A stretch of 64,000 bases of DNA, from assembly GCF_014534655.1 (NCBI RefSeq), contig NZ_JACVVD010000002.1:1-64000 (forward strand), given 5' to 3'. Positions 22,444-30,988 of this stretch are shown here, piece after piece. Position numbers and translations under genes: made by a program. The notes under the pieces are model-generated. The model was not told the origin of the DNA and searched no databases. It saw only the letters and a program-made list of their open reading frames with translations. Numbering within the stretch: the stretch's first letter is position 1; each line of letters begins with the position of its first letter. The stretch comes from Paenibacillus sedimenti (lineage in GTDB: Bacteria > Bacillota > Bacilli > Paenibacillales > NBRC-103111).

Positions 22444-23097
22444 ATGCCGGATATCTCGATATTTACCGACTATTTCAATCTCTACATGAAGGGCTTCGGC
22501 AACACGATCTTGTCAAGCGTTATCGCGCTGATCGGAAGCTTCGTATTGGGTACCGTCATTGCGGTTTTCCGTATCACATCGGTAAAGCCGCTGAATTGGA
22601 TCGGTACGGCCTATGTAGAGTTTATACGTAACATTCCGCTGTTGCTTGTTGTGTTTGTATTTTTCTACGGATTGCCCTCGGTAGGCATTACGATGAGCGG
22701 GTTCGTCTGTGGTACCGTAGGCCTTACCGTCTATACGGCTTCATTTATCGCCGAAGCCATCCGTGCAGGCATTATGTCGGTACCCAAAGGCCAATCGGAG
22801 GCGGCGCAGGCATCGGGCTTGACCTACATCCAAACAATGTGGCACGTCGTGCTGCCGCAAGCGGTCAAAATCGTCATTCCGCCGCTGAGCAACCAGTTTA
22901 TTAACCTCGTTAAAAATTCATCGGTGCTCGGCGTATTTGCCGGTTTTGATCTGATGTACTTCGGCGACCAGGTCGCAAGTGAGACGTACGTGACGTTCGA
23001 TACTTACATCTTTGTCGCTTTGCTTTATTTGGTGCTGACGCTTCCGCTCAGCTATGCAGCGCTGCGTTTGGAGCGCAAGCTGGCCCGGACAGGCTGA
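22444..23097 (+). CDS. Amino acid ABC transporter permease 1
   Basis: A 217-residue HisM/GlnP-type permease with about five transmembrane helices. The start at 22444 (MPDISIFTDYF) follows GAGGGGGGA; an upstream GTG frame at 22402 runs through the hairpin and is unlikely. The EAA loop that contacts the ATPase is SEAAQASGLTYIQTMWHVVLPQA (about 115-137; shown here in short: EAAQASGL). It forms the membrane channel together with the next permease. Confidence 0.9.
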   Translation: MPDISIFTDYFNLYMKGFGNTILSSVIALIGSFVLGTVIAVFRITSVKPLNWIGTAYVEFIRNIPLLLVVFVFFYGLPSVGITMSGFVCGTVGLTVYTASFIAEAIRAGIMSVPKGQSEAAQASGLTYIQTMWHVVLPQAVKIVIPPLSNQFINLVKNSSVLGVFAGFDLMYFGDQVASETYVTFDTYIFVALLYLVLTLPLSYAALRLERKLARTG

Positions 23098-23132
23098 AAC
23101 CGTGAATCTGCGCCATACTTGGGGGGGAACGA

Positions 23133-23783
23133 ATGGACTTTATACAAGCTTTTTCGCTGGATAACGTAAGGTTTATTTTGGAAGGCTTTTACATGACGCT
23201 GAAGGTAGCTTTTATCTCCATTGTGTTAAGCTTTGTGGTAGGATGTATCGTAGGCACGATTCGTTACACGAAGATGCCTGTCATTTCGCCGATTTTGGGT
23301 ATACTTGTAGAACTTATCCGAAATTTGCCGCTCTTATTGATTATATTTTTTACGCGATTCGCTTTACCGGACATTGGGTTAAAGCTCGATGCCATGAACT
23401 CGGCCATCGTGGCGTTGACGCTGTTCGAAGGGGCGATGATTGCGGAGATTGTGCGAAGCGGACTCAACTCCATCGACAAAGGCCAGATTGAAGCGGCTCG
23501 TTCTTCAGGTCTTAGCTATGTGCAAACACTATGGCACATCGTGCTCCCGCAAGGGCTGCGCCGCATGGTGCCGCCGCTTGTGAGCCAATTCATTTCGCTG
23601 CTCAAAGATACGTCCCTGGCGGTTGTGATCGCATTGCCGGAGCTGATGAATCATGCGAAAATTGTGATCGGGCAAAGTTTTAGCTATACAATTCCGGTTT
23701 TGCTGCTGGTGGCAATACTATACTTCGCAGTCAATTATGCGCTATCCCTGGCAGCACGCAGATTAGAAACAAGACTGGTTTAA
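23133..23783 (+). CDS. Amino acid ABC transporter permease 2
   Basis: A 216-residue PAAT permease. The N-terminal motif GFYMTLKVAFISIVLSFVVG leads into the first membrane helices. The EAA loop EAARSSGLSYVQTLWHIVLP lies at about 119-138. It is paralogous to the preceding permease, and the pair makes a heterodimeric channel. The ribosome binding site is GGGGGG before ATG. Its stop codon touches a folded spacer element at 23782-23859. Confidence 0.92.
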   Translation: MDFIQAFSLDNVRFILEGFYMTLKVAFISIVLSFVVGCIVGTIRYTKMPVISPILGILVELIRNLPLLLIIFFTRFALPDIGLKLDAMNSAIVALTLFEGAMIAEIVRSGLNSIDKGQIEAARSSGLSYVQTLWHIVLPQGLRRMVPPLVSQFISLLKDTSLAVVIALPELMNHAKIVIGQSFSYTIPVLLLVAILYFAVNYALSLAARRLETRLV

Positions 23784-23859
23784 ATCCAAAAGAGAACTCG
23801 GAGGAGATAAGAGTCTTTTGAGACTGCTCGTCCTGAATTTCCTTCGGTTTTGAGGATTT
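23782..23859 (+). other. Folded spacer element
   Basis: Three nested stems can form. AAATCC+AAAA (23782-23791) pairs with TTTT+GGATTT (23848-23859). CGGAGGA (23799-23805) pairs with TCCTTCG (23840-23846). AGTCT (23812-23816) pairs with AGACT (23821-23825). There is no T run. It may slow or end transcription from the ABC operon or protect its mRNA. Confidence 0.45.
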
Positions 23860-23875
23860 AGTAAAGGAGTCAGAA

Positions 23876-24637
23876 ATGGAGCAGTTAAGTGTAGAAATGA
23901 TGATCTTCGTCATCGTCGGCGGTTTCCTGGCGGCCTATGTGGATTCTGTCGTTGGGGGAGGGGGGCTGATTGCGGTTCCCGTTCTGCTGGCGACAGGAAT
24001 GCCTCCGGCGGTTGCGCTTGGTACCAATAAACTGGCGAGCACGATGTCTTCTCTGACGAGCACGATATCTTTCATGCGGTCAGGACACGTGGATGTGAAG
24101 GCGGTGCGAGGCTTATTCGTCCTGTCGCTGCTGGGAGCCGTGAGCGGCACCATGGTGCTGCGCCAAATCCCTTCGGACTTTTTGAAGCCGCTTGTCGTCG
24201 TCATGCTCGTCGTGATTACCATCTACACGATCATGCGCAAAAGTTGGGGCGAAAGATCGACATTTAACCAATTCTCCACGAAGACGGCTTGGCTCATGGG
24301 GATTGCCGCATTCGGACTCGGCTTTTATGACGGATTCTTTGGACCGGGAACCGGTTCTTTTCTTATTTTTACCTTTCTCATGCTTGGATTCGATTTCGTC
24401 AAAGCGGCGGGAAACGCCAAGGTGTTGAACTTCGGCAGCAACGTTGCGAGCTTGGCCACCTTCATGGCGCTAGGCTCGATTCATTATGGGATCGGCATTC
24501 CGATGGGGCTCGCGATGATTGGCGGCTCTTGGCTCGGATCACGCATGGCGATTCGCAAAGGCGCCGCTTATGTCAGGCCGTTGTTCCTGAGCGTTTGTGT
24601 GCTGCTGATCGGTAAGCAAATCTGGGATTTGCTGTAA
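23876..24637 (+). CDS. TauE/SafE family membrane permease
   Basis: A 253-residue protein with about eight transmembrane helices. It has the family start GGFLAAYVDSVVGGGGLIAVP (about 15-35), and GLGFYDGFFGPGTGSFL near the middle repeats the same pattern, the internal duplication typical of the TSUP family. Members export sulfite, sulfoacetate or other small anions; the substrate here is not clear. It lies between the amino acid ABC operon and the GlnK/GlnL genes and has a good AAAGGAG ribosome binding site. Confidence 0.85.
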   Translation: MEQLSVEMMIFVIVGGFLAAYVDSVVGGGGLIAVPVLLATGMPPAVALGTNKLASTMSSLTSTISFMRSGHVDVKAVRGLFVLSLLGAVSGTMVLRQIPSDFLKPLVVVMLVVITIYTIMRKSWGERSTFNQFSTKTAWLMGIAAFGLGFYDGFFGPGTGSFLIFTFLMLGFDFVKAAGNAKVLNFGSNVASLATFMALGSIHYGIGIPMGLAMIGGSWLGSRMAIRKGAAYVRPLFLSVCVLLIGKQIWDLL

Positions 24638-24692
24638 CCTGATGAAATTAGACCCTACTTGATTTACAATAGATGTACAATAAGGGGGTGAG

Positions 24693-25979
24693 GTGCTGGG
24701 ACGCTTCAAGCATGAAGGCTTTCAAATGATGCTCGTCGCGATCATAACCGCCATTGCAGGCGAATTCAAATATACTCCTTTTAGCGGCGAAGTATTCCGT
24801 ATCGCACTGGGCGCCAGTGCCTTCCTCCTCTGTCTGCTTTTGATGAGGCACCTGCCTTATGTGTACACAGGTATTATTACAGGAATTACGGTGCTTCTGT
24901 TCCGAACGGCAGAGGATAGCATTTTCTCGGCAGGCATGTTTTCGCTCAGCGGAAGTTTGAAAATCCATTTGTCAGCTGCCTTATATTACATCACTTATGG
25001 AATAGCCATGAGTCGGATTCAGGAAAAATGGCACGAGTTTCATCCTTTTCTGCTGGGGGCATGCTTCTCAGCCATAGACATTGCATCAAATGCAGTGGAG
25101 CTGTTCGCAAGAACTTTGATTTTCGACACTCCCTTCAAGTATTTGGAGCATTGGATGATCCTAACGGTGTCAGCCGTCGTCCGGAGCTATTTTGTGGTCG
25201 GCATCTACAGCAGCGTCACGATCAGTCAGATGCGGGTCCTTCACAGCGAGCAGCAGAAGCGTATTGAGCAGATGCTGAATACGAACAGCGGCTTGTATGG
25301 GGAAGTCTTTTACCTGCAAAAATCAATGGACACGATCGAGCAGATCACAGCCAAAAGCCATAATCTGTATGAAAAAGTGAACGGCTCGGGGCTCAAAAGC
25401 TACTCACGCACCATCTTGGAAATTACACAGCAAATTCACGAAGTGAAAAAAGATTCTCAGCGCATTCTCGCCGGACTGCTGAAGCTATTCGATCGCGATA
25501 TCGCCTCCGAGATGAGGCTGGCTGAGGTGATCGAATTCGCCGTCAAATCGAATCGGGGCTACAGCGCCATGCTGGGCAAAGAGATCGAATTTCATTGTGA
25601 ATTACGAACAGATTATATGACGAATCATTATATTCCGCTTTTAACTGTGCTCAATAATCTTGTAGCCAATGCCGTAGAAGCGATTGAGGTGCAAGGCAAG
25701 ATTCTTATCCGCGCCTATGAACAGGGCGATATGACCGTTCTGATTGTATCGGACACGGGGACGGGTATCGCCGAGCAGGCCAGGGGGATGATTTTCGAGC
25801 CTGGCTTTACGACCAAATTCAATCAGGAGGGCTTCGCCGCCACAGGGATAGGCCTCTCCCATGTTCGTGATATTGTCCACGCTTTGGGCGGAGACATACA
25901 TTTGCAGTCTGGCGAGCAGACTTCTCAGACTACCTTTATCATTACGTTGCCCACCGATACGTTGAAAAAAGGAGCGTAG
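24693..25979 (+). CDS. glnK: Sensor histidine kinase, GlnK-like
   Basis: A 428-residue membrane kinase. The N-terminal 170 residues hold about five to six hydrophobic helices. A coiled region (about 185-215) and a phosphoacceptor segment follow, where TILEITQQIHEVKKDSQRI contains the likely His. The ATPase domain has N-box LNNLVANAVEAIE (about 315), G1 DTGTGI (about 348), F-box IFEPGFTTK and G2 GIGLSHV. The adjoining YcbB-type regulator marks it as a relative of the B. subtilis glutamine sensor GlnK. The start is GTG at 24693, after AAGGGGGTG. The next gene starts 5 nt after its stop. Confidence 0.82.
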   Translation: MLGRFKHEGFQMMLVAIITAIAGEFKYTPFSGEVFRIALGASAFLLCLLLMRHLPYVYTGIITGITVLLFRTAEDSIFSAGMFSLSGSLKIHLSAALYYITYGIAMSRIQEKWHEFHPFLLGACFSAIDIASNAVELFARTLIFDTPFKYLEHWMILTVSAVVRSYFVVGIYSSVTISQMRVLHSEQQKRIEQMLNTNSGLYGEVFYLQKSMDTIEQITAKSHNLYEKVNGSGLKSYSRTILEITQQIHEVKKDSQRILAGLLKLFDRDIASEMRLAEVIEFAVKSNRGYSAMLGKEIEFHCELRTDYMTNHYIPLLTVLNNLVANAVEAIEVQGKILIRAYEQGDMTVLIVSDTGTGIAEQARGMIFEPGFTTKFNQEGFAATGIGLSHVRDIVHALGGDIHLQSGEQTSQTTFIITLPTDTLKKGA

Positions 25980-25984
25980 AGATC

Positions 25985-26890
25985 ATGCTGTCATTCGGAA
26001 TTGTCGACGATGACGCGGTGAGCAGACTGATGCTCCAGACGATCATCGAAAAAGCCGGGCTTGGCGAAGTCGTAGGGACGGCCGGAAGCGGAACCGAAGG
26101 GGAAAAAGTGCTTTTGGAAACGTCTCCGGATGTCGTGGTTATCGATCTGTTGATGCCGGACCAGGATGGGATCGAAACGATCATCCGTCTGAAAGAACGC
26201 GGTTTCCAGGGGAAATATGTGATGATTTCCCAAATCGAGAATAAAGAAATGATCGGCAAGGCATACCAGGCCGGCGTTGAATTTTATATCCAAAAGCCAA
26301 TCAATAAGATCGAAGTCGAAGCGGTGCTCTCCAAGGTCAACGAGCAGTGGAAAATCAGCCGTTCCTTGAATGAAATCAAGGAATCGTTAACGAAGCTGAG
26401 TCTCCTAGGGGGTACAGGGCTTGAAACCGCCCGGAAAAAGCGCACCACCCGTGAGATCATGCAGCCCATTCTCATGGATATGGGGATCGTTGGCGATAGC
26501 GGCAGCAGAGATTTGATGGAGATCATCGAGCACTTGATTCGCTATCATAAAGCGGACGGGATCCCGCCGCTCAAGGAGTTGTATGAAATAGCCGCGCGAG
26601 CGACAAAGGTTCATGAAGCCGAAGTGGAGAAGGAAGGCAAGGCGGTCGAGCAACGCATTCGCCGTACCGTTATGGTCGCGCTGACGAATATCGCAAGCAT
26701 CGGGCTGACCGACTACAGCAACCCCAAGTTTGAGCACTATGCGCCGCTTTATTTTGAATTCCAGGATGTAAGGTTGAAAATGAAAGAAATCGATGAGAAC
26801 GAGAAGCCTGAGAAAGGCAAGGTTAACATTAAAAAGTTCCTTCAGGTGCTCTATCTCGAAGTGATGGATAAAATGCGAAGCGAGCAATAG
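25985..26890 (+). CDS. glnL: Response regulator with YcbB domain, GlnL-like
   Basis: A 301-residue regulator. Residues 1-120 are a receiver with DD at 8-9 (VDDD), phosphorylation site Asp53 (VIDLLMPDQDG) and PINK carrying the conserved Lys near 103. The rest (about 150-300) is the YcbB DNA-binding domain (RTTREIMQPILMDMGIVGDS onward). In B. subtilis GlnK-GlnL activates glutaminase and a glutamine transporter when glutamine is present. Here the nearby ABC operon is the obvious candidate target. It is cotranscribed with the kinase. Confidence 0.88.
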   Translation: MLSFGIVDDDAVSRLMLQTIIEKAGLGEVVGTAGSGTEGEKVLLETSPDVVVIDLLMPDQDGIETIIRLKERGFQGKYVMISQIENKEMIGKAYQAGVEFYIQKPINKIEVEAVLSKVNEQWKISRSLNEIKESLTKLSLLGGTGLETARKKRTTREIMQPILMDMGIVGDSGSRDLMEIIEHLIRYHKADGIPPLKELYEIAARATKVHEAEVEKEGKAVEQRIRRTVMVALTNIASIGLTDYSNPKFEHYAPLYFEFQDVRLKMKEIDENEKPEKGKVNIKKFLQVLYLEVMDKMRSEQ

Positions 26891-26914
26891 CGCGTAGGCT
26901 AGACTGAACGCCGG

Positions 26915-26944
26915 TTGCAGAGGCGCAGCTTGCTGTGATATATT
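26915..26944 (+). promoter_or_regulatory. Possible promoter before the folded element
   Basis: TTGCAG (26915-26920), an 18-bp spacer and TATATT (26939-26944), the latter preceded by tgtga. If used, the transcript would include the folded element and the leader ORF. Confidence 0.4.
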
Positions 26945-26964
26945 GGTAATTAACATTTAATGAG

Positions 26965-27132
26965 AGTTTAAAAAGTCCGCTTTCAGAACCGAGAAGGTTG
27001 GACGATATTCGGAGAAGGAGGAACGGAGCGTAGTGATGTGCTACGTGAGTACCGGACTTCCCGAATTCGTTCAAGATTCGATGTCGAATCATCTTCCTGA
27101 GCACCATCGTTATCAAAGTGGGCTTTTTAAAC
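26965..27132 (+). other. Large folded element closed by an 18-bp stem
   Basis: GTTTAAAAAGTCCGCTTT (26966-26983) pairs along its whole length with AAAGTGGGCTTTTTAAAC (27115-27132), with two G:T pairs. Inside are AACC/GGTT, TTCGGagaag/cttcCCGAA, CGTAG/CTACG and GATTCGA/TCGAATC hairpins. It has no terminator T run and no recognised RNA family. A mobile miniature element, an interspersed repeat or a structured RNA are all possible. Confidence 0.55.
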
Positions 27133-27158
27133 ATCATCTAAAGGGAGGTGAAGGTAGG

Positions 27159-27302
27159 ATGAATTTTGAGTTGGTAAACAACCGTGTGAGCCAGTTACCT
27201 ATTGCGATGGCTGGCATCGTTCATGCTTTTGGCAAATACGCGAGAAGTCTGTCCATTTTTGCTCATACGGTATTACCACTCGAGAAAAGACGCCTACCTT
27301 AA
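27159..27302 (+). CDS. Short leader ORF (47 codons) before the ABC-F gene
   Basis: The frame MNFELVNNRVSQLPIAM... has a very strong ribosome binding site (GGGAGGTGA, 10 nt before the ATG). It ends 19 nt before an intrinsic terminator. Antibiotic-responsive ABC-F genes often have such translated leaders, in which stalled ribosomes prevent termination. I know no homologue of the peptide. It could also be a chance frame inside a regulatory leader. Confidence 0.35.
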   Translation: MNFELVNNRVSQLPIAMAGIVHAFGKYARSLSIFAHTVLPLEKRRLP

Positions 27303-27321
27303 CCTCAGACGGATGCATCCG

Positions 27322-27354
27322 AAAGGTCGTAGGGAATTTTCCTGCGGCCTTTTT
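27322..27354 (+). terminator. Leader terminator upstream of the ABC-F gene
   Basis: AAAGGTCGTAGG (27322-27333) pairs with CCTGCGGCCTTT (27341-27352) over 12 bp, including G:T pairs, followed by further T. The preceding cggatgcatccg palindrome could compete with it. It lies 75 nt before the ABC-F start. Confidence 0.75.
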
Positions 27355-27428
27355 GCGTTGTTAGTTTCGTTTTCGAATCCGGGTAAAATTAGGGATAGGT
27401 TCTTCGATTAATAGGAGGATCCTAAACG

Positions 27429-29357
27429 ATGTTAATTATTAATAGCCAAAACGTTAAAAAATACCACGGTGCCCAGCTTGTCTTAGAAGATGTTACTTTT
27501 GAAATTCATCAAGGCGAGCGAGTGGGGCTCGTCGGCCGCAACGGAAGCGGCAAATCGACGCTGCTGCGCTTGATTTCGAAGATGGAGAAGCCTGATGAGG
27601 GCCTGCTTACCGTCCGCAAAGATACGCGGATCGGGTATTTGGCCCAAATTCCCGAGGAGTGGGAAGCGGGCACGGTCTACGATGTGCTTGCCGCGAGCTT
27701 TCGCGATGTGCGGGAATGCCGCGCCAAAATGGCGGAGCTGGAGCAGCGGATGTCCGATCCCGATGCGGCAAGCCAGCGAACGCAGCTGGATCTGCTGCTG
27801 CGGCAGTATGCGCAGCTGCAGGAGCGCTTCGAACGCGAAGGCGGCTACGAGCTGGACGCGAGAATCGACCAGGTGACGACGGGGCTGCGTATCGCCCGGG
27901 AGTTCTACGACCGGCCTTTCGCCTCGCTGTCGGGCGGCGAGAAGACGAAGATTGCCCTTGCGTCTCAGCTGATCGGCAAGCCCGATTTACTGCTGCTGGA
28001 TGAGCCGACGAATCATCTGGATTTGTTCGGGGTCGAATGGCTGGAAGAATTCCTCGGCAAGTATGAGGGAGCTTGTTTGATCGTTTCACATGACCGTTAC
28101 TTTCTGGATCGTGTCGTTACGAAGGTCGTGGAGCTGGAAGACGGCGAGTCATCAACGTATCATGCCCATTACACCGGCTATATGAAGGAAAAAGAAGAAA
28201 GACTGCTTCAACAATTCGCTGATTATCAAGAGCAGCAGAAGAAGATCAAGAAGATGAAAGAAACGATCAAGCAGTTAACCGAATGGGGCCGCATCGGGGG
28301 GAATGAGAAGTTCTTTCGCCGGGCGGCATCGATGCAGAAAGCGCTGGATCGGATGGAGAAGCTTAAGCGGCCTGTTCTGGATCCGAAGGCGGCTGATTTT
28401 GATCTAAGGCCGGACGACCGCTCCGGCAAGAGAGTGATCCGCTTCGAAGACGTGAGCAAACGTTACGGCTCGAAGACCGTGCTTCACCAAGCGAGCGGTC
28501 TGCTGGAATATGGCGAGAAGGTGATGCTCGTCGGACACAACGGCTCCGGGAAAACCACACTGCTGAAGCTCATTCTTGGGGAGGAGCAGGCAGATGCAGG
28601 CGCTATGGAGCTGGGCGCTCGGGTAGACGTTGGTTACCTGGCGCAAGAGGAGTATCCGGCCGACCAGAAGCAGACGGTGCTGGATTATTTCCGCGAGGAA
28701 GCGCGAATGGAAGAGGGAGAGGCTAGAGGACGTTTGGCATCCTATCTGTTCTATGGCGCCGATGTGTTCAAGCCGGTCAGTCAGCTATCGGGCGGTGAAT
28801 GGACGCGGCTTCGACTAGCGCTGCTCGTGCTGCGGAAGCCAAATCTGCTCATCCTTGACGAGCCGACGAACCATATGGACATCGTATCCCGGGAGGCGCT
28901 GGAGGAAGCGCTCGAAGAGTTTCCCGGCACTATTCTGGCAGTGACGCACGATCGTTATTTCATGAATCGGCTTTCCCGCAAAATATGGGAGCTCGACGGC
29001 GGGCGAATCACGGTCTTCTTAGGCAACTTCGACGACTACAAGGAGAAGAGCAAGCAGCTTCGCGGCATGGAGGCGAAGAAACCTGCCGCTGGCGTTCCAA
29101 CGAAGCGAGTGGCCGAAGCTGCTCCGGAAGTGAAGCGTGCTAAGCCGCAAGCGGAACCGGCGCGCGAGAAGCTGGAGAGGCAAATCGCTAAGGAGGAAGA
29201 AAGGTTAGCCGGTTTGGACCGGCAGCTTCAAGCGCTGGGAGATGGCGCAGAAGCTCAAGAGCTAAGCCAACTATGGATTGAGCGCGAAACGGTTCAGGCT
29301 CAGCTTAATTCGCTTTATGAGCATTGGATGCAAGTTGAGGAACATTTGGACGAATAG
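27429..29357 (+). CDS. ABC-F family ATPase (ribosome-associated)
   Basis: A 642-residue protein with two ABC ATPase domains and no membrane part. The first has Walker A GRNGSGKST (36-44), LSGGEKTK and LLLDEPTNHLD. The linker of about 80 residues (KEERLLQQFADYQEQQKK... to MEKLKRP) is the arm that reaches the ribosomal P-site tRNA in this family. The second has GHNGSGKTT, LSGGEWTR and LILDEPTNHMD. A C-terminal coiled coil (about 570-640) resembles YdiF/Uup-type members. It may be a translation factor or an antibiotic-protection protein, and the attenuator-like leader favours the second. The ribosome binding site is AGGAGG, 10 nt before ATG. Confidence 0.88.
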   Translation: MLIINSQNVKKYHGAQLVLEDVTFEIHQGERVGLVGRNGSGKSTLLRLISKMEKPDEGLLTVRKDTRIGYLAQIPEEWEAGTVYDVLAASFRDVRECRAKMAELEQRMSDPDAASQRTQLDLLLRQYAQLQERFEREGGYELDARIDQVTTGLRIAREFYDRPFASLSGGEKTKIALASQLIGKPDLLLLDEPTNHLDLFGVEWLEEFLGKYEGACLIVSHDRYFLDRVVTKVVELEDGESSTYHAHYTGYMKEKEERLLQQFADYQEQQKKIKKMKETIKQLTEWGRIGGNEKFFRRAASMQKALDRMEKLKRPVLDPKAADFDLRPDDRSGKRVIRFEDVSKRYGSKTVLHQASGLLEYGEKVMLVGHNGSGKTTLLKLILGEEQADAGAMELGARVDVGYLAQEEYPADQKQTVLDYFREEARMEEGEARGRLASYLFYGADVFKPVSQLSGGEWTRLRLALLVLRKPNLLILDEPTNHMDIVSREALEEALEEFPGTILAVTHDRYFMNRLSRKIWELDGGRITVFLGNFDDYKEKSKQLRGMEAKKPAAGVPTKRVAEAAPEVKRAKPQAEPAREKLERQIAKEEERLAGLDRQLQALGDGAEAQELSQLWIERETVQAQLNSLYEHWMQVEEHLDE

Positions 29358-29490
29358 TTACGTTCTGCCTGATGATTCGGAATTGGTAGGGCTGCATATA
29401 ATGTGAATCGAAATGTAAATAATTACTACAAGACAATAGCCCTCAAATTAGATACCCTAATCTATACTATTCAACAACAAGGAGTGCATC

Positions 29491-30846
29491 ATGAATTCGC
29501 AACAAGCCAAGAAACAAGCTCCACCAATCAATGAGCGTTTTAGCAAGTCCGGCTTCATTTTAGCCGCTATCGGCAGTTCCGTAGGTTTAGGGAATATGTG
29601 GAAATTTCCTTACATTACAGGAAAGTACGGCGGTGCCGCGTTTTTCTTATTATTCATCATCTGTCTCATCATTGTCGGTTTACCGATTTTATTGGCTGAG
29701 ATGACTATTGGCAGAGGCGGTCGGGGCAATGCTTCGGTCTCGCTGGTGAATTTGACGGGCAAAAAATATTGGGGTGCCTTCGGTCTGCTTTCGATTCTAA
29801 CCGCTTTTATGATTATGTCCTATTATGCGGTAGTAGCGGGATGGACACTGCACTATACGCTGGAGTCATTTACAGGAGTCTTATTTCAATCAGGTTCGGA
29901 TTATAAGGATAAATTTCTGTCCTTCGCTTCCGGATATTGGCCATTATTCTGGCAGGCAGTCGTGATGCTCGTTAGCGGCTGGATCATTGCCAGAGGGGTT
30001 TCCGGCGGGATTGAGAAGTTTAATAAAATATTAATTCCCGGCTTTTTGATCATTTTGTTGATATTGATGTTCCGTTCGTTGACACTCCCTGGTGCTGCGG
30101 AAGGCGTCTCCTTCTTCTTAAAACCGGATTTTTCTAAGCTGGGCGCGGAGTCAGCGCTTATTGCATTAGGACATGCGTTCTTCTCTTTATCATTGGGTAT
30201 GGGATGCATGCTGACTTATGGGGCCTATGTGGATAAAAAGCAGTCTTTAGGCGGTGCGACGCTGGCCATCGGATTCGGCGATTTGGTTTATGCCTTTATT
30301 GCAGGATTGGTCATTTTCCCGACTGTGTTCTCTTACGGCCTTAAGCCGGGAGAGGGCGTAGGCCTTGCCTTCATGGCCTTGCCGGCTGCGTTCTCTCAGA
30401 TGCCGTTCGGCGCCTTCTTTGGCGGATTGTTCTTCCTGCTGCTTGCGATTGCGGCGCTGACCTCCGCGATTTCGATCCTAGAAGTTCCTGTCGCCTACGC
30501 GATGAGCAAATGGAACTGGAGCCGCCCCAAAGCGGCCATTTACGTCTCCGTACTCTGCTATCTGGTCGGCGTTCCGGCGGCTTTGTCGGTCGGAGGCGTG
30601 CTGAGTCCCCTGCAATTGGGAGGCAAAGGGATTTTCGACTGGATGGATTTTATCACCTCGTACATTCTGATGCCGCTTGGCGGACTTATTGTCACTCTAT
30701 TTACAGGGTATGCTTGGAAGCGCGCAGGAGAAGAGGCGGGTCTTACCGGCTTTTGGTACCGGGCGTGGATGGTTCTGCTGCGTTTCATCGCACCGGTCCT
30801 CATCGTTCTTGTGTTCTTATATTCGGTAGGAATCATTAAGGTGTAA
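29491..30846 (+). CDS. Neurotransmitter:sodium symporter family (NSS) transporter
   Basis: A 451-residue membrane protein with about 11-12 helices. The NSS signature GSSVGLGNMWKFPY (about 28-41), which holds the sodium and substrate sites, is intact, as is the pattern YYAVVAGWTLHY in helix 3. Bacterial members move amino acids such as leucine, tyrosine or tryptophan with sodium. The substrate cannot be told here. It stands alone, has AAGGAGTG as ribosome binding site and is followed by a terminator. Confidence 0.9.
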   Translation: MNSQQAKKQAPPINERFSKSGFILAAIGSSVGLGNMWKFPYITGKYGGAAFFLLFIICLIIVGLPILLAEMTIGRGGRGNASVSLVNLTGKKYWGAFGLLSILTAFMIMSYYAVVAGWTLHYTLESFTGVLFQSGSDYKDKFLSFASGYWPLFWQAVVMLVSGWIIARGVSGGIEKFNKILIPGFLIILLILMFRSLTLPGAAEGVSFFLKPDFSKLGAESALIALGHAFFSLSLGMGCMLTYGAYVDKKQSLGGATLAIGFGDLVYAFIAGLVIFPTVFSYGLKPGEGVGLAFMALPAAFSQMPFGAFFGGLFFLLLAIAALTSAISILEVPVAYAMSKWNWSRPKAAIYVSVLCYLVGVPAALSVGGVLSPLQLGGKGIFDWMDFITSYILMPLGGLIVTLFTGYAWKRAGEEAGLTGFWYRAWMVLLRFIAPVLIVLVFLYSVGIIKV

Positions 30847-30868
30847 GTTTATTTATAGAAAAAATGGA

Positions 30869-30897
30869 AAACCACTCTCTTTAGGGCGGTTTTTTTC
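30869..30897 (+). terminator. Terminator after the NSS transporter
   Basis: AAACCACTCT pairs with AGGGCGGTTT (one mismatch, one G:T), followed by TTTTTTC. Confidence 0.75.
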
Positions 30898-30988
30898 AAT
30901 TCTTGCGAATCAACTTGCCATAGTTCCGACATAGTACTTGGCAGTGCGCTGTGATAAGCTATAGGTAATTTAGAAGGAGGCGATGTGA

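Larger units (their letters stand above)
26891..27428. other. 538-bp stretch: folded element plus ABC-F leader
   Basis: This gap between glnL and the ABC-F gene contains a possible promoter (26915), a 168-nt folded element (26965-27132), a short ORF with a strong ribosome binding site (27159-27302), and an intrinsic terminator (27322-27354) 75 nt before the ABC-F start. The layout fits attenuation control. Confidence 0.6.

Noticed and set aside
21804..22445. 213-codon minus-strand frame opposite the binding lipoprotein gene
   Set aside because: The sense strand encodes a well-conserved family with lipobox and operon context; no start signal on the minus strand.
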